Source: Dehalococcoidia bacterium
GTDB taxonomy: Bacteria > Chloroflexota > Dehalococcoidia > Bin125
DNA length: 64,000 nt
Assembly: GCA_022828105.1 (NCBI GenBank)
Contig: JAJEJC010000005.1
Location: 62,001 to 126,000 of the forward strand
Direction of reading: 5' to 3'
Below, piece by piece: positions 1 through 8,284 of the stretch (the stretch's first letter is position 1; each line of letters opens with the position of its first letter). The position numbers and the translations under genes are program-made. The notes below the pieces were generated by a model. That model was not told the origin of the DNA. It searched no databases and was given only the letters and a program-made list of their open reading frames with translations.

Positions 1-2
1 CG

Positions 3-68
3 AAGTACGTGACCGGGGTGATCCTGCCGATCGACGGCGGCGTCACTGTGCGCGGGCCGGATCGGTAG
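3..68 (+). CDS. SDR-family oxidoreductase, C-terminal end only
   Basis: The window opens inside this gene. The last 21 codons before the TAG read KYVTGVILPIDGGVTVRGPDR, apart from the missing upstream part. 'YVTG..LPIDGG' is the typical C-terminal strand and dimer-interface motif of classical short-chain dehydrogenases/reductases. The cofactor-binding and catalytic parts lie outside the window, so the substrate cannot be judged. It is convergent with the lipoprotein gene on the other strand, and the 54-bp repeat lies between them. Confidence 0.7.
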   Translation, partial: KYVTGVILPIDGGVTVRGPDR

Positions 69-71
69 GTC

Positions 72-125
72 GGGAAGCCCCCCTGTGCCTTCGGCGTCTC
101 CCCCCGCTTCGCGGGGGGAGAGAGG
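72..125 (+). repeat. 54-bp GC-rich dispersed repeat, copy A
   Basis: First of three ungapped copies in this window (the others are at 43949-44002 and 60993-61046, both reversed). The element starts with a C6 tract, has a small GCC-TTC-GGC hairpin, and ends with an 11-bp perfect stem around a TTC loop (TCTCCCCCCGC / GCGGGGGGAGA). By hand, A matches copy B at 42 of 54 positions and copy C at 41 of 54. Here it lies between two convergent genes, so the hairpin could also serve as a transcription barrier. There is no T tract on either side. Confidence 0.75.
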
Positions 126-142
126 ATGCAGGGCCCGTCGCC

Positions 143-1774
143 CTATTGGGCTTGCTGGTCTTCCTGGTCTGATTCTTCCGGTTCCTCGCTCGGGATCTCG
201 TAGACGGCGGCGTCGCCGGCGTCTTCGCCGGCCTCGGTGTCGGCGAGCCATGCGCCGACGACCACCGTGTTGCCGGAAACGTCCGTCGCCCAGCCGAACT
301 CCGCGCGCTCCCCGGCCAGCACGGCGTCAACGGGACCGAACACGCCGACTTCGACCCATTCATCGTCACGCAGCTCGAATGCGTAGGCCGCGCCGCTGCG
401 GTAGGTCTGCGACTCCGGGTGGGCTCGGTGCGGCGCGCCGATCACCATCCAGTTGCCCTCGATCGCCGAGGCGTAGCCGAACCAGTCGCCCGGCTGAGCG
501 TCGGAGGCGGTCAGCTTCGAGTGGAACTCCCAGAGGTTGTCCAGCTTCCAGACGTAGACCGCGCCCATGCTCCAGAGCGGGGTGTCGTGGTCGTATCCGC
601 CGGCGACGAGCCATCGCTCGTGCAGCGCGACCTGCGAACCAAGCCGATCGAGTTCCAGTCCATCGGAGGCCAGCAGCTTGCCAGCGAAGTTCCATTCGTT
701 GTTGTAGTGGTGCCAGACGAAAACGGCGCCCGCATCCTCGGCGATCGTGTCGTCGCCCGGCGCGCCCACGACGAGCACGTTGTTGAACAGCTCGATGTCG
801 CGGCCGAACATCTGACGCTCGGTCGGCTCGGCGGGGGTCAGCACGGCCTCGGCTCGCCACAGACCCTTGTGCTGGCGGAAGACCGTGACCGAGCCCGCGC
901 CCACGCCGTTGACCCGGTCCTCCCAGGCCGAAACGGCGATGCGGTCGCCGAAGATCGCCACGCTCCAGCCGAACGACGCGCCCGTGGTCGGCACAGCGGG
1001 CAGCAGTGTGCCGGTCCGTAACCAGTCGCCGCCGATCTTCTCATAGACGTAGGCGACTCCGGCGTCCTCGACGAAGCTGCCGTCCTCGGTGAGTACGTCC
1101 TCGTAGGGGGCGCCGATGACCAGGCGGCCGGCGTCAATCGCGAGCCAGCGTCCGAACCAGCCCAGCGGATCGGCGAACGGCGGCAACAGGTATGCCGTTT
1201 CAACCCATTCGCCGTCGATCCGCTCGAAAATGAAGACGGCGCCCGTGTCCTCGCCGAGGACATCGTGGTAGGGCGCGCCGATCGCCATCACGTCGCCTTC
1301 GACCACGGCCGACCAGCCGTACTCGTCGAACGGCGCAGGCACGCTCGGCGTGAGCGACACGCCCTCGGCCAGCCACTGGCGGACCGGCGGCACCGGCGCG
1401 GACGACTCCTGTTGGGACTGGCCTGAGCTGCTTGCGTAGGGATCGTCGGCGTCGTAACCCTGCTGCCCCTGGCGCGGCGCGCTGGTCATTGACTGCGCGG
1501 CGGACGATTGATCGTCCTGCTCCTGCGGCGTGTCCTCGGCCTGGGCCGATGGATCGTCCGCTTCTTGCTGCTGCGCCGAGGGCTGCGAGTCAGTTTGCTG
1601 CGGCTGCTCGTCCTGCTGCTTGACCTCGGCGGTCGCGTCCGCTTGCGAGTCCGTGGGCTCGGCCTGGTCAGCGCTGTCGGAGCAGGCTGCCAGCACAACC
1701 GCAAGGTAGGCCGCAAGGAGTGTGATCAGGAGGGATGTCACCCAGTATCGGGACAGCGTCGGACGCAACGCCAT
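143..1774 (-). CDS. FG-GAP repeat lipoprotein, predicted seven-bladed beta-propeller
   Basis: 543 aa. The N-terminus has a hydrophobic signal segment (about residues 12-30) ending in the lipobox LAAC (Cys31), so it is predicted to be a surface lipoprotein. Residues ~32-125 are a Q/S/D-rich low-complexity linker. The rest holds seven FG-GAP-like units of about 50 residues, each with a core such as FGWSVAIFGDRIAVSAW, FGRDIELFNNVLVVGAP or FGYASAIEGNWMVIGAP. Seven units fit one closed propeller like the integrin-alpha family. Ligand and role are unknown; extracellular adhesion or scaffolding is a guess. It is a single gene, convergent with the SDR at the window edge. Confidence 0.75.
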   Translation of the reverse strand: MALRPTLSRYWVTSLLITLLAAYLAVVLAACSDSADQAEPTDSQADATAEVKQQDEQPQQTDSQPSAQQQEADDPSAQAEDTPQEQDDQSSAAQSMTSAPRQGQQGYDADDPYASSSGQSQQESSAPVPPVRQWLAEGVSLTPSVPAPFDEYGWSAVVEGDVMAIGAPYHDVLGEDTGAVFIFERIDGEWVETAYLLPPFADPLGWFGRWLAIDAGRLVIGAPYEDVLTEDGSFVEDAGVAYVYEKIGGDWLRTGTLLPAVPTTGASFGWSVAIFGDRIAVSAWEDRVNGVGAGSVTVFRQHKGLWRAEAVLTPAEPTERQMFGRDIELFNNVLVVGAPGDDTIAEDAGAVFVWHHYNNEWNFAGKLLASDGLELDRLGSQVALHERWLVAGGYDHDTPLWSMGAVYVWKLDNLWEFHSKLTASDAQPGDWFGYASAIEGNWMVIGAPHRAHPESQTYRSGAAYAFELRDDEWVEVGVFGPVDAVLAGERAEFGWATDVSGNTVVVGAWLADTEAGEDAGDAAVYEIPSEEPEESDQEDQQAQ

Positions 1775-1892
1775 ATCGCAAAGCCTGCCATTCCACGATC
1801 TCAGTGATCAATGCGCCCCGCCGCATCACTGCCCGGACAACGCGGCGTGCCCCGCACTGCGTGTTAGCGTAGCCCCGATTCGGCGTACGGCG

Positions 1893-2690
1893 TTAGCGCC
1901 GATAGACAGGCGGGCGCTTCTCGCGGAAGGCGTCCTGCGCTTCGACGGCGTCGTCGCCGCTCATGGTGACCTGCTCCATCGCCAGCGAGAGCGGCAGCAC
2001 CATGTTGCTGACGTGCTTGATCCACTTGTTGATCGGAACCTTGGAAGCGGAGATGGCCGCCAGAGGACCGTTGCTCAGCCGCTCGGCCAGGGCCAGCGCC
2101 GTGGGCATCAGCTCATCGTCCTCGCAGACGTCCTGGACCAGACCCAGCTCCTTGGCCTGCTCGGCGCGGATGTGCTCGCCGGTCATCAGGAAGTATTTTG
2201 CGCGCGCGGGACCGATCAGCATGGGCCAGACCACGCCGCCGCCGTCGCCCGCGCCGATGCCCATATTGACGTGCGTGTCGCCCAGCACGCCGGAGCGGCC
2301 GATGTAGACCACGTCCGACAGCAGCGCGACGGTCGCGCCCAGCCCGAGCGCGTACCCTTTCACCGCCGCAATCGTCGGCTTCTCGCAGTCGAGCCAGTTA
2401 TCGACAATCAGCCGCGCCTCGTTGAGATCGTTGAGGTAGTTCGCGCCCGAACGTCCGTCACGGCTGCCCGAGAAGTCGCCGCCGGCGCAGAAGGCGCGTC
2501 CCGCGCCGGTCAGCACCAGCACGCGCGTGTCGGGATCGCGGTTGGCGTCAATCGAGAGCGAGGCCAGCTCGCGGTGCATTACGGCATTGACCGCGTTCAG
2601 CTTCTCAGGACGGTTGAGCGTGGCAACCGTCACGCCGTCCGAGCGCTTGTCAATAGCGATGGCCGAGTAGTCGTCGGGGTTGAGGTACAT
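1893..2690 (-). CDS. enoyl-CoA hydratase/isomerase family protein (crotonase fold)
   Basis: 265 aa, the usual length for a single-domain crotonase. It has the oxyanion-hole segments GAGRAFCAGGDFSG and KPTIAAVKGYALGLGATVALLSD. In the active-site region, LGDTHVNMGIGAGDGGG, the usual first catalytic Glu is replaced by His and an Asp sits near the second catalytic position. This points to a crotonase subgroup rather than textbook enoyl-CoA hydratase, so the exact reaction is open. It ends the minus-strand run begun by the amino-acid transporter, 9 bp after the haloacid dehalogenase stop, and is probably co-transcribed with it. Confidence 0.85.
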   Translation of the reverse strand: MYLNPDDYSAIAIDKRSDGVTVATLNRPEKLNAVNAVMHRELASLSIDANRDPDTRVLVLTGAGRAFCAGGDFSGSRDGRSGANYLNDLNEARLIVDNWLDCEKPTIAAVKGYALGLGATVALLSDVVYIGRSGVLGDTHVNMGIGAGDGGGVVWPMLIGPARAKYFLMTGEHIRAEQAKELGLVQDVCEDDELMPTALALAERLSNGPLAAISASKVPINKWIKHVSNMVLPLSLAMEQVTMSGDDAVEAQDAFREKRPPVYRR

Positions 2691-2699
2691 GCGGTGCTC

Positions 2700-3416
2700 C
2701 TAACAGCCGAGTTGGGCGGCGAGGTCGTGGAAGTCGGTGGCGACGATGTCGAAGGATGGGTCTGGGGTGAGGTCAACGGGGTAGTTGGGGCCGGCTTCGT
2801 CGGGTCGGGGCACAAAGGCGGTGCGCATCCCCGTCCTGGCGGCGGCGAGCAGGTCACCCTGGTGGGCGGCGACCATCATCACCTCGCCTGAGTTGCAGCC
2901 CAGGAGCTCGGCGGCGCGCCGGTAGCACTGCGGCTCGGGCTTGAACGCGCCGGTGATCTGCGCCGAGAGCACGCAGTCCCAGGGCAGGCCGCCGAACTTG
3001 GCCATGTTGACCAGCAGGTCGACGTTGCCGTTGGAGAGCGTGGACACCACAAATCGCGAACGCAGGCGCTGTAGTCCGCCGGGCGAGTCGATCCAGGGAT
3101 GCAGGCGGTGCCAGGCGCGATTGAGTTCAACCACTTCATCCTCAGCCGCATCGATGTCCAGCTCTTCGAGCAGGATCCTGAGCATCCGCAAATGAAGCTG
3201 GTCGGCGGTCTGGAAGGGCAGCTCGCCGTCGCGGACCAGTCTCATGCCGCCGGCGTAGCCTTCGCGTCGCCAGCGGTCGGTGAACATACCGGCGTCGGCT
3301 TCGACGCCGTGGCGTCCGAGGAATGCGGCGACCTCTGCTGAGACGGAGGATCGCCAGTCGACCACCGTGCCAAAGACATCGAACGTGAGGGCCCGAACAC
3401 TGCTGAGATTGGTCAT
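2700..3416 (-). CDS. haloacid dehalogenase type II (HAD superfamily)
   Basis: 238 aa. HAD motif I is [11 protein letters not shown] near the N-terminus, with the nucleophilic Asp and the Trp-Arg typical of L-2-haloacid dehalogenases. Motif II is STLSNGN, motif III KPEPQCY, and motif IV is in the AAHQGDL segment. The family hydrolyses C-halogen bonds in 2-haloacids or acts on related small acids through an Asp-ester intermediate. It lies 7 bp after the transporter ATPase stop and 9 bp before the crotonase, which suggests a joint transcript. A paralog of identical length is at 57403-58119. The substrate is not proven. Confidence 0.85.
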   Translation of the reverse strand: MTNLSSVRALTFDVFGTVVDWRSSVSAEVAAFLGRHGVEADAGMFTDRWRREGYAGGMRLVRDGELPFQTADQLHLRMLRILLEELDIDAAEDEVVELNRAWHRLHPWIDSPGGLQRLRSRFVVSTLSNGNVDLLVNMAKFGGLPWDCVLSAQITGAFKPEPQCYRRAAELLGCNSGEVMMVAAHQGDLLAAARTGMRTAFVPRPDEAGPNYPVDLTPDPSFDIVATDFHDLAAQLGC

Positions 3417-3423
3417 CTACCGG

Positions 3424-4275
3424 CTACAGGATCTGGCTGAGGAAGAGCTTGGTACGTTCCTCGCGCGGGTTGGTGAAGAAGTGCTCGGGCGTGCCCTGCT
3501 CGACCAGGGCGCCCTCGTCGAAGAAGACCAGCCGATCGGCGACCTCGCGGGCGAATCCCATCTCGTGGGTGACGACGATCATCGTCATGCCGGACTCGGC
3601 CAGTTCCTGCATCACGTCGAGCACTTCCTTGATCATCTCCGGGTCGAGTGCGGAGGTCGGCTCGTCGAAGAGCATGATCTTGGGTTGCATGGCCAGAGCG
3701 CGGGCAATGGCGACGCGCTGCTGCTGGCCGCCGGAGAGCTGGGCGGGGAACTTGTCGGCCTGCTCGGGAATGCCGACGCGCTCAAGCAGCTGCATGGCCA
3801 GCGCCTCGGCCTCGAGCTTGGGCACGTGACGCACCTTCTGCGGGCCGAGCGTGATGTTGCTCAGTACCGACAAGTGCGGGAACAAGTTGAACTGCTGGAA
3901 GACCATGCCGACCTCGGACCGGATCGCCTGCATCGCCCGCACGTCTTCGTTCAGTTCGATCCCGTCGATCACGATGCGTCCGGCGTCGTGTTCTTCGAGT
4001 CGGTTGAGACAGCGGATGTAGGTCGACTTGCCCGAACCCGACGGTCCGAGGATGACGACAATCTCCTCTTCCTTGATGTTCAGCGTGACGTCGTCAAGGG
4101 CCTGAAAGTCGCCGAACCACTTGTCGACGTGTTCGGTCACGATCATGTCCCTGGCATTGGCCAATCGAGGCGAGAGCTCATCAGGCTCGGCACTGGGCGA
4201 GCGGTCGGTCGCAACGGCCGCCTTGGGTCCGGCCGACTCGGCGATGATGTCGGCGGGTGATCGTTCGTCTGGCAT
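3424..4275 (-). CDS. aapP: amino-acid ABC transporter ATP-binding protein
   Basis: 283 aa. Walker A is GPSGSGKST (residues 77-85), the signature is LSGGQQQR (from 180) and Walker B is [13 protein letters not shown] (from 201). This matches the polar amino-acid (GlnQ/AapP) ATPase group. The start shown gives a roughly 43-residue N-terminal extension. An internal Met44 ([14 protein letters not shown]) would give the normal family length, so the true start is uncertain. It follows the two permeases and the binding protein and powers import of amino acids at the cytoplasmic face of the membrane. Confidence 0.92.
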   Translation of the reverse strand: MPDERSPADIIAESAGPKAAVATDRSPSAEPDELSPRLANARDMIVTEHVDKWFGDFQALDDVTLNIKEEEIVVILGPSGSGKSTYIRCLNRLEEHDAGRIVIDGIELNEDVRAMQAIRSEVGMVFQQFNLFPHLSVLSNITLGPQKVRHVPKLEAEALAMQLLERVGIPEQADKFPAQLSGGQQQRVAIARALAMQPKIMLFDEPTSALDPEMIKEVLDVMQELAESGMTMIVVTHEMGFAREVADRLVFFDEGALVEQGTPEHFFTNPREERTKLFLSQIL

Positions 4276-4307
4276 CTCTCGCTCCTCGTACCGATTCTGG
4301 AGTCAGG

Positions 4308-5579
4308 CTAGCGTTCCCCGACTCCCTGGGCCCGCTCGACCCGCTGAGATATCCGCGACATCATGAAGGCCACGATCCAGAAGATCACGGCGACAAAGAC
4401 GTAAGCCTCAATCCGGTCGGGGGTGAACTCGAACTGCGAGATCGCCGAGTCGGCATTGCCCTTGAGCTCTCGCAGCGGCAGGATCACCGTGACCAGCGTG
4501 GTGTCCTTCCAGATCGAGATGGCCTGACCAACCATCGGCGGAATCGAGATGCGCAGCGCCTGTGGCATGATGATCAGGCGAGTCCGTTGCCACTGGTTGA
4601 GGCCGACGGCTTGACCCGCTTCGTACTGTCCGCGCGGCAAGGCCTGCAGCGCGCCGCGGATGTACTCGGCCATGTAGGCGCCGGTGAAGACGGCCATCAC
4701 AACCATCGCGCGGATGATCAGATCGCCGCCGATGATGTCGTCGAGGATGAACAGCGCCACGAAGAGCCAGCCCAGCAGCGGCGCGCCGCGCACGATCTCG
4801 ATGTAGGCGGTGCAGGTCCAGGAGATGCTCTTGAGGCTGGACGCGCGGCCCACGGCCAACGGAATCCCGATCAAGATGCCGCCGACGATGCCGACCGGCG
4901 CCAGGACTAGATTGAGGACGAATCCGTCCAGGCTCCGGATTCCCACGTCGCCGCCAACCAGCAAGAGCAACAGCACGATCGGCAGAGCGAGGATCAACAG
5001 GCCGCCGACGACTCGGACCTGCAACGTGCGCAACGACGAGGTGGCGCGCGGCAACTGGTAGGTGAGCAGGTAGCCCAGGTACATGCAGCCCACGGCGATC
5101 AGGAAGTAGACGCTCGACCAGATCTCGGCGCCGCCGTGCGCCATCAGGAAGATGACGAATCCGCCGACGAGCAGGACAAACAGGTGATCTCGCCGGCCGA
5201 GCGAGGACCAGGTCCCGTAAGCCAGACCAATCAGCCCAAAGACCACGGCAATGCTGACCCAGAGCCGCCAGGCTTCTTCGCGGGGGAAGCCGCCCGCGAA
5301 GAGCAGCCAGCGGTTGTGCGTGATCACTTCCCAGTTGGCGCCGAAGAACACGAACGCAATGACGCCGGCAGCGATCAGGCCGAGCACGCCCGCGGCGAGC
5401 GCGGTCAGCAGCGTCCCGCGCCAGGAGGGGAACAGGTTCCGGCGCACCCACTCGCGAGCGCGGACCGAGCGGGGCCGCCGCGCGCGCTCGCGATGCGGGG
5501 GTAACACGATTCGGCGCGGGCCTCCGGCGGGCGGCAACGGCTGCTGTTCGGGACGTGGAATTGGCGGCAGTTCTGACAT
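4308..5579 (-). CDS. aapM: amino-acid ABC transporter permease, AapM-like
   Basis: 423 aa from the ATG at 5579, preceded by GGGGCGAG. A GTG five codons upstream overlaps the stop of the preceding permease and is the alternative start. It has a Pro-rich cytoplasmic N-terminus, several hydrophobic segments in the first half, and the HisM/GlnP-type inner-membrane domain in the second half. The coupling loop includes YEAGQAVGLNQWQRTRLIIMP. The extra N-terminal membrane region (about twice the minimal family length) is characteristic of the general L-amino-acid Aap/Bzt type rather than of single-substrate permeases. It is the partner of the 5591-6814 permease. Confidence 0.9.
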   Translation of the reverse strand: MSELPPIPRPEQQPLPPAGGPRRIVLPPHRERARRPRSVRAREWVRRNLFPSWRGTLLTALAAGVLGLIAAGVIAFVFFGANWEVITHNRWLLFAGGFPREEAWRLWVSIAVVFGLIGLAYGTWSSLGRRDHLFVLLVGGFVIFLMAHGGAEIWSSVYFLIAVGCMYLGYLLTYQLPRATSSLRTLQVRVVGGLLILALPIVLLLLLVGGDVGIRSLDGFVLNLVLAPVGIVGGILIGIPLAVGRASSLKSISWTCTAYIEIVRGAPLLGWLFVALFILDDIIGGDLIIRAMVVMAVFTGAYMAEYIRGALQALPRGQYEAGQAVGLNQWQRTRLIIMPQALRISIPPMVGQAISIWKDTTLVTVILPLRELKGNADSAISQFEFTPDRIEAYVFVAVIFWIVAFMMSRISQRVERAQGVGER

Positions 5580-5590
5580 CTCGCCCCCAC

Positions 5591-6814
5591 TCACACGCCG
5601 ACCCGCGTCACGCGGGCGTTCACGAGATTCATCACCGCGGAAATCACGAGTGATATCAACATGTAGGTGACGATGATGACGAAGAACATCTCCAGCGCGT
5701 GGCCTGCCTTGTTCTGGATGATCCCGGCGACGCGGAAGAGATCGTCGTAAAGCACGGCGTAGGCCAGCGAGGAGTTCTTGTTGACGTTGAGGTACTGGTT
5801 TGTGATCGATGGGATCATCTGGCGCAGCGCCTGGGGCAGGATGATCAGGGTCATGCGCTGATAGGCGGATAGGCCGACCGCATTGGCCGCTTCGGTCTGT
5901 CCGCGCGGCAGCGCCTGGATGCTGCCGCGAACGATCTCGGCGTTGAACGCGCCGGTGTAGAGCGTGAGGCCAATCGTGAGGGCGGCAAACTCGGGCCGGA
6001 TCACCATGCCTTCGAGATAGCGAGTGCCTTCCACGTAGGGTCGGTCAATGCTGACCGGCAGGCCCAGCACGATGAACGTAACCAGCGCGCCCACGGCGAA
6101 GATGCCGAACGCCCAGCGGTTGCCGTACTGTGGCTGACCGGTGGCGCGCTCGCGATCCTGGCGTTGCCGCCGCACGGTCATGGCGACCGCCCCGATGGCA
6201 ATCAGCAATGCGACCCAGACGCCGACGCCCCAGTCCGGCAAGCCCCACAACCCTGCGTCGGGCACCGGCCAGGGAATCGCCACACCCCGGTTCGAGACGA
6301 AGGCGAAATCGCCGATATTGAGGACTTCCTGAATGATCGGCGCGCCGACCAGGAAGATCGCGTAGACGAGCACGACCTGGACCAGCAGGGGGGTGTTGCG
6401 GAAGACCTCGACATAGAGCATGGCCATCCGCGCGACCAGCCAGTTCGACGAGAGGCGCGAGACGCCGACCACAATGCCCACAACTGTGGAGAGCAGGATG
6501 GCGACGAAGACCACGCGCAGCGACGCCCAGACGCCGACCAGATACATCGTGATTCGCGAGTTGGTGACGCCGTCGATATCGATCAGCCACTGATTGGCGA
6601 CCTTGAACGCCGCCGGATCGCTGAGAAATCCGAATCCGAACTCGCGCAGGTTCAGCGCGTCGTAGATGTACCAGAAGAGCAGCCCGGTGGCGGCAACGTA
6701 CAGGCCCTGCTGCAGCAGGCGGCGAAATCCGCGCCGATAGAAGAGCGGCACGCTTCCTGACGGCGCGGGTCCTCCTGAGGACGGCGAAGGCGGCGCGGGC
6801 GCTTGTGCGGACAT
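5591..6814 (-). CDS. aapQ: amino-acid ABC transporter permease, AapQ-like
   Basis: 407 aa from the ATG at 6814 (MSAQAPAPP...). An upstream GTG at 6898 would add 28 unlikely residues. A membrane segment near residues 35-50 is followed by the HisM-type permease domain with the coupling-helix motif in ALPRGQTEAANAVGLSAYQR and the pair-forming loop near YLNVNKNSSLAYAV. A long periplasmic or linker insertion in the middle of the domain is typical of AapQ. It overlaps the possible GTG start of the second permease by 4 bp. It acts as a heterodimer with aapM in the cytoplasmic membrane. Confidence 0.9.
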   Translation of the reverse strand: MSAQAPAPPSPSSGGPAPSGSVPLFYRRGFRRLLQQGLYVAATGLLFWYIYDALNLREFGFGFLSDPAAFKVANQWLIDIDGVTNSRITMYLVGVWASLRVVFVAILLSTVVGIVVGVSRLSSNWLVARMAMLYVEVFRNTPLLVQVVLVYAIFLVGAPIIQEVLNIGDFAFVSNRGVAIPWPVPDAGLWGLPDWGVGVWVALLIAIGAVAMTVRRQRQDRERATGQPQYGNRWAFGIFAVGALVTFIVLGLPVSIDRPYVEGTRYLEGMVIRPEFAALTIGLTLYTGAFNAEIVRGSIQALPRGQTEAANAVGLSAYQRMTLIILPQALRQMIPSITNQYLNVNKNSSLAYAVLYDDLFRVAGIIQNKAGHALEMFFVIIVTYMLISLVISAVMNLVNARVTRVGV

Positions 6815-6920
6815 CTCAACCCGTTCGCGGTCTGGTTCGACAGGGCAGCTCCGCCACAGGCTAACGGAGAGATCGGAATGGTTGGCTTGCGAGACCACGC
6901 GACCGAACGAGCGGGCATAG

Positions 6921-6950
6921 CAAAGGGGCCGCCCGGAAGGCGGCCCCTCC
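6921..6950 (-). terminator. intrinsic terminator-like hairpin after the aap binding protein
   Basis: A perfect 9-bp stem, GGGGCCGCC / GGCGGCCCC (6925-6933 and 6939-6947), with a 5-nt loop. On the minus strand it is followed by CCCTTTGC, a short T run. It lies 28 bp after the binding-protein stop and before the first permease gene. It may therefore be a leaky attenuator that lets the binding protein be made in excess over the membrane subunits, as is common in ABC operons. Confidence 0.65.
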
Positions 6951-6974
6951 GTGTGCTATCCGAGTGTGGTCGGT

Positions 6975-8165
6975 TTAGCGGTACGGCAGCGCGTACATGA
7001 TGCCGCCCTCGCCGGGACCACAGTCGACCGCTTCGCTCGGCAGCGGCCGCGCGAGCGCGTTCAGGGTGCAGTCACGCGGGATGGCGTCGCCGATTTCTCG
7101 GTCGTAGATCTCGCCGTAGTTGCCCACCGCAGCGATCGCGCGCTGGATGAACTGCGCATCCACAACTTCGAAGCCAAGCGTCGAGACCGATCCGCCCTCG
7201 AACGGGACGCCCAGCAGTCGGGCGACCTCGGTGTTGGGCGGGTTGGCGGCGTTGGCAGCCACGTTCGCCTGGGTCAGTCCGATTTCCTCAGCGCGGATCA
7301 GACCGTGAACGACCCAGTTGACGACGTCTTTCCAGTCGCTGTCGTAGTCGCGCACGCCAGGAGCCAGCGGCTCCTTGGAAATGATCTGCGGGAGGATCTT
7401 GTAGTCGTCGGCGTTGTCGCGAACGACGATGCGCGAGGCGAGGTCAGACGCGTCGGCCGTCAGCACGTCACAGCGGCCCTCGAAGAAGGCGGCAGCGACA
7501 TCCTGGCTCAGACCACCGGTCGGCTCGTAGTCGAGACCGATGTCGGTGAAGTGATCGGCGACGTTCTGCTCGGTCGTCGTACCGGTCTGGACACAGATGG
7601 CGGCATTGGCCATGTCGCGGGTCGAGTTGATACCGGAGTCCTTGCGCACCGCGAAGCCCTGACCGGTGTAGAACGTGGTCTGGGCGAAGTCAACGTCGAG
7701 TTCCATGTCTCGGGAACTGGTGATCGTCGTGGTGCGGATCAGGATGTCAATCTGACCATCGGCGAGCAGCTCGAAGCGCGTCGAGGCGTCGGACGCGTCG
7801 ATGTACTCGACCGCGTCGGCGTCCTTGAGCACGGCGGCGGCAATCGCCTTACAGAATTCGATGTCGAATCCCGTCACGTTGCCGTCTTCGTCGCGGTTGC
7901 CAAACAGCGGCTGCGTCTGCTTGACGCCGCACTTGAGCATGCCGCGGTCCATGATCAACTGCAGCGTGTTGCCGCGCGGCTCACCCGAGACCTGGGCGGC
8001 CGGCTGGTCTTGATCCTGTTGCTGCGTCTGTTGCTCGACGGCCTGGGCTTGCTGCTGATCCTCGTCCGAGGTACACGCGCCAATCACGGCCCCCGCCACC
8101 AACGCCGCGCCTGCAAACAGCAGAGCGCTGACAAGGCGTCGCCCCTTCAAACTCGGCAATCTCAT
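6975..8165 (-). CDS. aapJ: amino-acid ABC transporter substrate-binding lipoprotein, AapJ-like
   Basis: 396 aa from the ATG at 8165, which has a good ribosome binding site (GGAAGGAAA); longer upstream reading adds nonsense. A signal segment at residues 11-30 ends in the lipobox VIGAC (Cys31), followed by a Q-rich linker. The body is a type II periplasmic binding fold: LKCGVKQTQPLFG, the TGFDIEFCKAIAAAVL signature of family 3 solute-binding proteins, and DILIRTTTITSSRD. The lipid anchor, instead of a soluble periplasmic form, fits a monoderm or atypical envelope as in Chloroflexota. It is the first gene of the transporter run. Confidence 0.9.
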   Translation of the reverse strand: MRLPSLKGRRLVSALLFAGAALVAGAVIGACTSDEDQQQAQAVEQQTQQQDQDQPAAQVSGEPRGNTLQLIMDRGMLKCGVKQTQPLFGNRDEDGNVTGFDIEFCKAIAAAVLKDADAVEYIDASDASTRFELLADGQIDILIRTTTITSSRDMELDVDFAQTTFYTGQGFAVRKDSGINSTRDMANAAICVQTGTTTEQNVADHFTDIGLDYEPTGGLSQDVAAAFFEGRCDVLTADASDLASRIVVRDNADDYKILPQIISKEPLAPGVRDYDSDWKDVVNWVVHGLIRAEEIGLTQANVAANAANPPNTEVARLLGVPFEGGSVSTLGFEVVDAQFIQRAIAAVGNYGEIYDREIGDAIPRDCTLNALARPLPSEAVDCGPGEGGIMYALPYR

Positions 8166-8284
8166 TCGCAGTTTCCTTCCATGATTCGGTCGGCTCCGAA
8201 CAGAACCCTGACCTGCTCGCTCACGTGCGGAGTATACACACTGGAGTACAACAGAGTGGCGAGGTCTCCACCCCAATTGTCAAG

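Noticed and set aside
8231-8236. TATACT box upstream of the aap operon (minus strand)
   Set aside because: A good -10 match, but no acceptable -35 element at 16-18 bp, so it was not listed as a promoter.
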